Assembly (NCBI RefSeq): GCF_003286085.1
Contig: NW_020825447.1
Span: 62,001-126,000 of the forward strand
DNA from: Drosophila persimilis
Lineage: Eukaryota; Arthropoda; Insecta; Diptera; Drosophilidae
DNA length: 64,000 bases
Direction: 5' to 3'
This document shows positions 55,708 through 64,000 of the stretch, piece by piece (position 1 is the first letter of the stretch; each line of letters begins with the position of its first letter). Made by a program: the position numbers and the translations under genes. The notes beneath the pieces were generated by a model. It was given only the letters and a program-made list of their open reading frames with translations. It did not search any database and was not told the origin of the DNA.

Positions 55708-57156
55708 ATGGTGAACGTTTTAAGCAGTCTACTTGTCTGCGGACAGGTACTTGTCAGTGCCGCACAACTGAAAGACGGAGATGTCCTACAAGACTACCAG
55801 CGTTTAAAAAGGCTCCGCCCGCTAGGAGTCAAGTTTGCCGAACACTTCCGTAATGCATCGCTCCCGGACTTGGATCTATTCCACCCCCGAATACCCAGTC
55901 AGAGGATCTGTTGTGTTTCGCGGACATAGCGCAGTTTATGCAGGCGCTCACTGCTGGAAAATTATGGGCCCTTAAGAGTAAGTAAATAATGAAAATTATA
56001 TTCAAGTGAATGAGAACTGAAGTTGACGAATTTTGTGAGCAGTGATCGATGCTTGGGGCTCCATTCCCTCAGGAGTGCTGTCCGGCAATGCCTACCATCT
56101 GGGTAACTTCGATGAGTGTGTCAAGATCAGCGAGGAGATCACCAGTAGTCACAGCATACATGGAAAGTACTGTTTTCTAATCGTGCCCGCCGTATCCATT
56201 TCGATCAAGATCGCATCTTGCTTTCCGGCTTCCTGCTCTGCGGCACATATGGATACGTTTCTGGAGCAGTTAATGCAGAATTGTTGAGCTCAAGCAGCAC
56301 AAATATAAAATTCAGCGAGGCCAGCTGTCAGACAAGTGAATCGAAACCTTGGGATGGAATGACCATTTTCACAGTGTAAGTTAGACCGTATCATAATCAA
56401 ATTCTGTGACTCATACTATGGATTGCAGTGTACTTCTTGGCTTGATGGGTACTATCGTGGGTCTATGCACGCTCTACTACTTCTTTCTGTGCCAGGATCA
56501 GAGTGAGTAACGGAGAGAACGGAATGATTTACAAAATGATTTAACTCGTATTTTGCCTACCAGGTAGTATCCCTGTGACTGTGAAGATTTGCTCGGCACG
56601 GTCAAGTTCCCGTACCATCTTCCGCATTGTCGACAGCAAATCGAATCCGAACGTGATCAGTTGTCTTGATGGAATCCGCTGCATGTCCCTGTTCTGGGTG
56701 GTTCTTGGACATGGAGTCGGGTTTTCTGCAGGCAATCCGAATATAAATACCCTACGCACAGTGTTGGTCAGTCCACTAGTCATTTTATTATTCATCATTT
56801 TGTATGGCGTTTGTAATTTTCTAGTGGCTTGAAGAACCATTTTCCAACTTTATTTTGTCCGCATATTTCTCGGTGGATTCATTTTTTTCATTGGTGGTCT
56901 GCTAGTTGCAATGGTTGTCCTTCGATCAATGGAGAAGTAAGTATTCGAACTATTTTAAGTCCACCAACACTCATAGCCAACATTCTAACAGATCCAAGGG
57001 AAAGCTGAATGTGCCAATAATGTATCTTCACCGCTTCATACGTATTACCCCTATCTTGGCAGTGGCCATTCTTGTCTACGTGAATCTGATTACTATTGTC
57101 GCCGACGGACCGCTCGGCTATATAAAGTACCGTGACAAAGAAGCCTGTGAAAAGGG
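55708..57156 (+). pseudogene. nrf-6-type acyltransferase, unit 4 (exons 1-6, truncated)
   Basis: Exons near 55708-55977, 56043-56375, 56429-56502, 56564-56766, 56825-56936 and 56992-57156. It shares the exon 1 and exon 5 frameshifts with units 2-3 but has the undamaged exon 3 (CTTCTTGGCTTG), like unit 1. It has a private one-base deletion in exon 2 (CAGAATTGTTG at 56280) and several private substitutions. Truncated after EACEKG at the same base as the others. Confidence 0.82.
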
Positions 57157-58295
57157 CTGTACGAACAGCAGCGTCCAGAACCAGCCCTCTGCTGTTGTTG
57201 GTGCTGGTCCAGCCCCAGGTGTTGTGGCTGTTTATCATTTGTCCTTTCCAGTACCAGTTTTTTTGGAAGCGAATGAGATGCGCCTCCGCTGGATTTGGGT
57301 TCTTTTTACCATTCAGACTTATTTGCGGCGGGTAGTGAGGCAGCAGCGGTCGCTGCTGCTGTCCCTGGACCTGGGTTCCCCGTTTTGTTCCTGGCTACGC
57401 TGGAGCTGTTGCTGTTCCTGTTTCTGATGCTGTTGCTGCTGCTGCCATTGGTGTTGTCGCTGCTGTTGGGGATGCCGTTGGGGCTTCTCCCAATAGTTGT
57501 GCCTCTGTGGCCTCTGCTGCTGTTGTTGTTGCTGCCGTATCGGTCGTTGCTGTGTCTGCTGTCGAGTGACTGGTCGTTGCTGTGGTGGTTGCCTCCACTG
57601 ACTTGGCTGCTTTTGTGTCTGCTGCAGCTTCTGGCGTGTCCGCCTCGACTCTTGCATTGCGGCTCGATGCTCCAGGTGGCTGCCCAGCCGCTTAAGGGCC
57701 AGCACCCCCAGCTCCCCTCGATCTGCTTGAGGGGCAATATCCGCCTCAAACAGATTATAGTTTGGCTGTTTCTCGTATCTGCTGGGCAGGACTCTACTGA
57801 AGGTCACAGTGAATCCCGCCTCAAGCATAGCTTTGTTCAGCCAGGCCGTCGGGGTAGTGCAGTGGAGGCCCCGGACGACGATGCGGAGCCCTCTATCGTC
57901 CTTACTCTGATGAGTAATAGAGGCCCTCCTCCTCATCTCCCAGGATCTCCCTGCATCCCGGGTGGCCCTATCCCGTGCCTGTATTTTTAGGCCCTCCCTG
58001 CCTACTACCATGTTGCTGAACCATCCCACCCTTGGATCTTTTTGCAGTTTCTCCAGGACCGGCATGATCGCCGGAATCGCTGGTAGCACTACCGGTGGAA
58101 TGTGTGCAGTACGCTGGGGGGCAGCACCATTGGCTGTGGACAGGGTGGTGGCACGGGGAGGGGAATGTGGGGGGGTGACTGAGGCTGGCGGTTGTATTAG
58201 CGTAGTTGCTACAGGGGTCGTTGCTGTTGTTGTACCTGTTTAACTGTCTGGCTTGTGTGCTCTTGCAGTTGCTGCTGTTGCTGCTGGCTTCTTTT
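57157..58295 (-). pseudogene. Jockey-clade gag, unit 4 (zinc knuckles deleted)
   Basis: The frame 58089-57319 is open but runs from LALKRLGSHL directly into EHRAAMQESRR. All three zinc knuckles (about 240-265 bp) are missing, with CCAGG at the junction near 57675. It is more diverged than units 2-3 and in places agrees with the copy at 32 kb (e.g. KAMLEAGFTVTFSRV). Confidence 0.8.
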
Positions 58296-59027
58296 TATAT
58301 CCAATACTCAAAATGAGTATTGGGGTATATTAGATTTGTGGTAAAACTGGATGTGTATAACGTCCAGAAGGAATCGTTTCCGACCCCATAAAGTATATAT
58401 ATTCTTGATCAGCATCAATAGCCGAGTCGATTGAGCCATGTCTGACTGTCCGTCCGTGTGTCCGTCCGTCTGTCCGTCTGTCCGTCCATTCGTCCACACT
58501 CCTAAGATATCGGACCGAGACGAGTTTGTTTCAAAATTTCGGCACACTCCCTTCCGCCCCGGCAAAGGACGAAAATCCAGGGATATTCACAAATCTCAGA
58601 GACTATTAACGCTAGAGTAACCAAATTTGGTATCCGCACTCCTGTTAGATCTCGCTATCAAACGTATATCTCAAAATTTCGCCTCACCCCCCTCCGCCCC
58701 ACCCCCAAAGGACGAAAATCTGTCGCATCTGCAATTTTGAACATACGAGAAAACTAAAAACGCAGAATCATAGATAATGATCATATCTATCAGGTTGCTG
58801 AATCTGGATCAGATCAGATCATTTTCGTAGCCAACAGCAAGAAATCAATTTGCAGTGGCTACGCAGCGCCCGACGTCACGCTCAGACTGATTTTCTGTCT
58901 CTCTCGCACGCACTCTTTGTCGTGTCGATTAATAATCGCGGCGTCTGCCGGAGGAGAGCCATACTGACTAAGTATCGGGTATAAATGTAGAGTTGCGGTA
59001 CGCAGCAACTCACAACGTTCCCCCTCG
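58296..59027 (+). mobile_element. DINE-1-like Helentron at the ancestral gag site, array right end
   Basis: 732 bp, start mutated (TATATCCAATACTC), 3' end CCCCCTCG. Its left flank is gag. Directly after it a second DINE begins, and beyond that the gag N-terminus resumes, so this is the original gag insertion with both sides preserved. Confidence 0.85.
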
Positions 59028-59028
59028 T

Positions 59029-60150
59029 TATACCCGATACTCAAAATGAGTATTGGGGTATATTAGATTTGTGGTAAAAGTGGATGTGTGTAACGTCCAG
59101 AAGGAATCGTTTCCGACCCCATAAAGTTTATATATTCTTGATCAGCATCAATAGCCGAGTCGATTGAGCCATGTCTGTCTGTCCGTCTGTCCGTCTGTCC
59201 GTCCGTCCGTCTGTCCGTCTGTCCGTCCCCTTCAGCGCCTAATGCTCAAAGACTATAAGAGCCAGAGCAACGATGTTTTGGATCCAGACTTCTGTGATAT
59301 GTCACTGCTACAAAAATATTTCAAAACTTTGCCCCGCCCACTTCCGCCCCCACAAAGGGCGAAAATCTGTGGCATCCACAATTTTAAAGATACGAGAAAA
59401 CCAAAAACGCAAAATCGTAGAGAATGACCATATCTTTTAGACTGCGGAATCTGAATTGGATCGTATTATTATTATAGTCAGCATCAAGAAAACAATTTCA
59501 TTTTTTCTCGCCCTGTCTCTCTCTAACACACACGTAGCATAGGCGGCTTTGCTTAGAGTAAAACATTAGCGCCTAGATCTCAGAGACTATAAAAGCTAGA
59601 GCAACCAAATTTGGTATCCACACTCCTAATATATCAGACCGAGACGAGTTTGTTTCAAAATTTCGCCACACCCCCTTCCGCCCCCGCAAAGGATGCAAAT
59701 CTGGGGATATTCACAAATCTCAGAGAGTATTAAGGCTAGAGTAACCAAATTTAGTGTCCGTACTCCTGTTAGATCTCACTATAAAACGTATATCTCAAAA
59801 TTTCGCCCCACCCCCTTCCGCCCACACAAAGGACGAAAATCTGTTGCATCCACAATATTGCAGATTTGAGAAAACTAAAAACGCAGAATCATAGATAACC
59901 ACCATATCTATCAGATTGCTGAATCTGGATCAGATCAGATCATTTTTATAGCGAAAGGAAACAAATCAATTTGCACTGGCTACGCAGCGTCCGACGTCAC
60001 GCTCAGACTGATTTTCTGTCTCTCTCGCACGCACTCTTTGTCGTGTCGTTTAATATTAGCGGCGTCTGCCGGAGGAGAGCCATACTGACTTAGTATCGGG
60101 TATAACTGTAGAGTTGCGGTGTCCGCAGCAACTCACAACGTTCCCCCTCG
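59029..60150 (+). mobile_element. DINE-1-like Helentron inserted at the end of another DINE
   Basis: 1122 bp, TATACCCGATACTC to CCCCCTCG. It starts one T after the CTCG end of the preceding copy (CTCGT|TATACC) and runs in the same direction. Right flank is ATTTATTTGCGG (gag N-terminus). Confidence 0.88.
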
Positions 60151-60207
60151 ATTTATTTGCGGTTGTGTTTGCATGTGTGTTTGCGTTTGTGTTTGCCTTC
60201 ATCATGA

Positions 60208-60220
60208 GGGGGGGGGGGGG
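60208..60220 (+). repeat. Run of 13 G
   Basis: The matching positions in other copies have 8 (33312) and 20 (62657). Confidence 0.8.
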
Positions 60221-60825
60221 TGTTCAAGCTCAGCCTCGAACCAGGTTCGTTTGTAATGTTCGATCCGTTCGCTGCTTCTTCCGCTCGGGCTGCAGTATCG
60301 TCTGTATGTATGTGCGTGTAATCGCAAAGGCAGGTATGTTTCGAGGCCTCTTCTTCTGCGGACTCTTCACTGTTAGTCCGCTCTCTTTGTCGTTTCCCCC
60401 CTTTCGACAATCTCAGTTGGTTTACTTGTTTCGTATGCAGGGTGGGGAGGAGGCAATAAGAATGTGTGGGTATTCGCGAGAGGTGGGAAAAGTGTCGCTG
60501 TGGCGTTGGCTCTCTGCATTGGCGTTGACGTTGGTGTTGGTGTCTGTGCCGAGGGCTGTGCTGCTGCTGCTGTTATTGGCGGAATTGGTGTTGGTGTAGA
60601 TGGCTGCTGCTGCTGCCGCTAGGGCCCCTCTGCGGGCCGCTCTGCCGCCGTCGCTGTGGCGTCTGTTTGACCCTCGTCTGACCATTCCATTCGTCATGGT
60701 TGTTGTTAGTTTGTGTGTTGGCGATTTGCTGCCTGTTTGTTGTTTTTAATTGAAAAGTCTCTTGTGTGTGTGTGTTTGTGTTTAATGTATTTATTGGCAC
60801 TTTCTAACTCTTTACACAGTTTTCT

Positions 60826-61015
60826 CTCGTTAGTTAGTGTTTTTTTTTTTTAATTAATGTTATTTATTGGGGAGCAGAAAGTTTGTCTCTCGTTAGTGTG
60901 TGTTTTTTTTTTTTAATTAATGTTATTTATTGGGGAGCAGAAAGTTTGTCTCTCCTTAGTTTGAGTTTTTTTTTTAAATAATGTTATTTATTGGGGAGCA
61001 GAAAGTTTGTCGGTA
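60826..61015. repeat. Three tandem ~65-bp poly(T)-containing repeats
   Basis: TTAATTAATGTTATTTATTG with GGGAGCAGAAAGTTTGTC; two copies at 33921-34045. Confidence 0.85.
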
Positions 61016-61453
61016 GTAGTAGCGGCGGTGGGGGGAAGGGACTTTTGTCATCTCAGGGGGGGCACGGCACACGACAGACACCACAAAAAGAAAACAGGGC
61101 ACCACAGAAAAAAGGAAATAGCGACACGAAAAAGAACAATCAAAAAGAGGCGATACGAAACGACACGACACGGTTATAAACGTCCGACGATCGCAACCTC
61201 TCGAGCGGGTGGACGAGATGAGAGTGGCAGACGAGGTTCATGGTGGACCACTCCATGTCCGCCTACTCTCACACTCTCCCCTCCACACGAAAGTCCCGAT
61301 CGCCGATCGTCATTTACCGGTGCTCTCACCCCCGGCTCCACTTTCACTCACCCCAATATTGTGTGTGAGGAATTGGCTGGGCGTAATTGCCGAAGTTGGC
61401 GGCCGATAACACACTGGCATTGATAAATGCAATTTGAATTTGAATTCCCTTTT

Positions 61454-62599
61454 TATACCCGATACTCAAAATGAGTATTGGGGTATATTAGATTTGTGGT
61501 AAAAGTGGATGTGTGTAACGTCCAGAAGGAATCGTTTCCGACCCCATAAAGTTTATATATTCTTGATCAGCATCAATAGCCGAGTCGATTGAGCCATGTC
61601 TGTCTGTCCGTCTGTCCGTCTGTCCGTCCGTCCGTCTGTCCGTCTGTCCGTCCGTCCGTCTGTCCGTCTGTCCGTCCCCTTCAGCGCCTAGTGCTCAAAG
61701 ACTATAAGAGCTAGAGCAACGATGTTTTGGATCCAGACTTCTGTGATATGTCACTGCTACAAAAATATTTCAAAACTTTGCCCCGCCCACTTCCGCCCTC
61801 ACAAAGGGCGAAAATCTGTGGCATCCACAATTTTAAAGATACGAGAAAACCAAAAACGCAGAATCGTAGAGAATGACCATATCTTTTAGACTGCGGAATC
61901 TGAATTGGATCGTATTATTATTATAGTCAGCATCAAGAAAACAATTTCATTTTTTCTCGCCCTGTCTCTCTCTAACACACACGTAGCATAGGCGGCTTTG
62001 CTTAGAGTAAAACATTAGCGCCTAGATCTCAGAGACTATAAAAGCTAGAGCAACCAAATTTGGTATCCACACTCCTAATATATCAGACCGAGACGAGTTT
62101 GTTTCAAAATTTCGCCACACCCCCTTCCGCCCCCGCAAAGGATGCAAATCTGGGGATATTCACAAATCTCAGAGAGTATTAAGGCTAGAGTAACCAAATT
62201 TAGTGTCCGTACTCCTGTTAGATCTCACTATAAAACGTATATCTCAAAATTTCGCCCCACCCCCTTCCGCCCACACAAAGGACGAAAATCTGTTGCATCC
62301 ACAATATTGCAGATTTGAGAAAACTAAAAACGCAGAATCATAGATAACCACCATATCTATCAGATTGCTGAATCTGGATCAGATCAGATCATTTTTATAG
62401 CGAAAGGAAACAAATCAATTTGCACTGGCTACGCAGCGTCCGACGTCACGCTCAGACTGATTTTCTGTCTCTCTCGCACGCACTCTTTGTCGTGTCGTTT
62501 AATATTAGCGGCGTCTGCCGGAGGAGAGCCATACTGACTTATTATCGGGTATAACTGTAGAGTTGCGGTGTCCGCAGCAACTCACAACGTTCCCCCTCG
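61454..62599 (+). mobile_element. DINE-1-like Helentron with reciprocal mixed flanks
   Basis: 1146 bp. Left flank is the far end of the gag-element leader (GAATTCCCTTTT); right flank is the gag N-terminus (TTTTATTTGCGG). Its right half is almost identical to the copy ending at 60150. This is the reverse combination of flanks to the copies at 40205, 46356 and 52388. Confidence 0.88.
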
Positions 62600-63294
62600 T
62601 TTTATTTGCGGTTGTGTTTGCATGTGTGTTTGCGTTTGTGTTTGCCTTCATCATGAGGGGGGGGGGGGGGGGGGGGTGTTCAAGCTCAGCCTCGAACCAG
62701 GTTCGTTTGTAATGTTCGATCCGTTCGCTGCTTCTTCCGCTCGGGCTGCAGTATCGTCTGTATGTATGTGCGTGTAATCGCAAAGGCAGGTATGTTTAGA
62801 GGCCTCTTCTTCTGCGGACTCTTCACTGTTAGTCCGCTCTCTTTGTCGTTTCCCCCTTTCGACAATCTCAGTTGGTTTACTTGTTTCGTATGCAGGGTGG
62901 GGAGGAGGCAATAGGAATGTGTGGGTATTCGCGAGAGGTGGGAAAAGTGTCGCTGTGGCGTTGGCTCTCTGCATTGGCGTTGACGTTGGTGTTGGTGTCT
63001 GTGCCGAGGGCTGTGCTGCTGCTGCTGTTATTGGCGGAATTGGTGTTGGTGTAGATGGCTGCTGCTGCTGCCGCTAGGGCCCCTCTGCGGGCCGCTCTGC
63101 CGCCGTCGCTGTGGCGTGTGACCCTCGTCTGACCATTCCATTCGTCATGGTTGTTCTTAGTTTGTGTGTTGGCGATTTGCTGCCTGTTTGTTGTTTTTAA
63201 TTGAAAAGTCTCTTGTGTGTGTGTGTTTGTGTTTAATGTATTTATTGGCACTTTCTAACTCTTTACACAGTTTTCTCTCGTTAGTTAGTGTTTT
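62600..63294 (-). mobile_element. Gag-element N-terminus and leader, copy 3
   Basis: Matches 60151-60836 closely, with a 20-G run (62657-62676). It is cut by a DINE at GTTAGTTAGTGTTTT, where copy 2 has an uninterrupted T run. Confidence 0.65.
62657..62676 (+). repeat. Run of 20 G
   Basis: Longest of the three homologous G runs in the gag-element leader. Confidence 0.8.
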
Positions 63295-64000
63295 TATACC
63301 CGATACTCAAAATGAGTATTGGGGTATATTAGATTTGTGGTAAAAGTGGATGTGTGTAACGTCCAGAAGGAATCGTTTCCGACCCCATAAAGTATATATA
63401 TTCTTGATCAGCATCAATAGCCGAGTCGATTGAGCCCTGTCTGTCTGTCCGTCCGTCCGTCTGTCCGTCTGTCCGTCCGTCCGTCTGTCCGTCTGTCCGT
63501 CCCCTTCAGCGCCTAATGCTCAAAGACTATAAGAGCCAGAGCAACGATGTTTTGGATCCAGACTTCTGTGATATGTCACTGCTACAAAAATATTTCAAAA
63601 CTTTGCCCCGCCCACTTCCGCCCCCACAAAGGGCGAAAATCTGTGGCATCCACAATTTTAAAGATACGAGAAAACCAAAAACGCAGAATCGTAGAGAATG
63701 ACCATATCTTTTAGACTGCGGAATCTGAATTGGATCGTATTATTATTATAGTCAGCATCAAGAAAACAATTTCATTTTTTCTCGCCCTGTCTCTCTCTAA
63801 CACACACGTAGCATAGGCGGCTTTGCTTAGAGTAAAACATTAGCGCCTAGATCTCAGAGACTATAAAAGCTAGAGCAACCAAATTTGGTATCCACACTCC
63901 TAATATATCAGACCGAGACGAGTTTGTTTCAAAATTTCGCCACACCCCCTTCCGCCCCCGCAAAGGATGCAAATCTGGGGATATTCACAAATCTCAGAGA
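63295..64000 (+). mobile_element. DINE-1-like Helentron, cut by window edge
   Basis: Starts TATACCCGATACTC, has a long GTCC microsatellite (63440-63502) and long-form internal blocks. The 3' end lies beyond the window. The matching site in copy 2 (about 60838) is empty. Confidence 0.88.

Larger units (their letters stand above)
34691..58295. repeat. Four-unit tandem array, basic period 6151 bp
   Basis: Order in each unit: unknown region, isolated DINE 3' tail, nrf-6-type 5' half (plus), jockey-type gag (minus), DINE. Unit starts: about 34691, 41391, 47542, 53574. Units 2 and 3 match nearly base for base at 6151 bp. The 3-to-4 spacing of 6032 bp is explained by a 119-bp deletion in the gag of unit 3. 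Unit 1 has a substituted block in its host gene, and unit 4 has a more diverged gag and DINE. Confidence 0.9.
60151..61453 (-). mobile_element. Gag-element N-terminus and 5' leader, copy 2
   Basis: Matches 33255-34690, with a 13-G run at 60208-60220 and three instead of two poly(T) repeats (60826-61015). Some 220 bp present at 34.38-34.60 kb are missing. On the minus strand it reads into HANTTANK-type low-complexity ORF1 sequence. Ends left of a DINE at GAATTTGAATTCCCTTTT. Confidence 0.65.

Overview
The window looks like pericentromeric, Y-linked or other repeat-dense heterochromatin of a Drosophila species. The main signature is at least thirteen copies or fragments of a DINE-1/INE-1-type Helentron: a TATACCCGATACTC start, a GTCTGTCC microsatellite and a hairpin 3' end. 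BEL/Pao, Ty3/gypsy, LOA-like and jockey-like retrotransposons and fragments of a fly nrf-6-type acyltransferase gene agree with this. I favour the obscura group (D. miranda, D. pseudoobscura and relatives), but that rests on recollection of repeat families and is only an inference. I found no intact host gene, tRNA, rRNA or CRISPR array.

Layout. 1-959: a DINE cut by the window edge. 961-8026: a Ty3/gypsy remnant (gag zinc knuckle, protease, RNase H, integrase, possible 3' LTR). Its reverse transcriptase core is missing, and a 3.9 kb LOA-like LINE with an RNase H domain sits in that place. 8027-8665: a short DINE. 8666-10199: unassigned. 10200-24351: two nearly identical BEL/Pao elements (minus strand) sharing one middle LTR (LTR-A-LTR-B-LTR); A carries a DINE that B lacks. 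24352-25132: unassigned. 25138-30986: a second BEL/Pao family, plus strand, with almost identical LTRs and a perfect 5-bp target duplication but a badly broken gag-pol. 30987-31800: the 3' end of a jockey-like LINE. 31830-32090: the middle part of an nrf-6-type gene on the minus strand. 32091-34690: a jockey-clade LINE gag (minus) with a DINE inside it.

34691-58295 is a four-unit tandem array with a basic period of 6151 bp. Each unit contains, in order: a region of unknown origin ending in an isolated DINE 3' hairpin; the promoter and first six exons of an nrf-6-type acyltransferase gene (plus); the jockey-type gag (minus), which cuts the host gene off in the same codon in every unit; and a DINE. 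All four host copies are pseudogenes. Unit 1 has lost exon 1 and most of exon 2, while units 2-4 share frameshifts. 58296-64000 holds further DINEs alternating with the 5' part of the gag element.

The parts do not form a working pathway. They record nested insertion, microhomology deletion and recombination between dispersed DINE copies that amplified a host gene fragment. The flanks of the DINEs show what look like both a deletion-type and a duplication-type product of DINE-DINE recombination, which I consider the most informative structure here.
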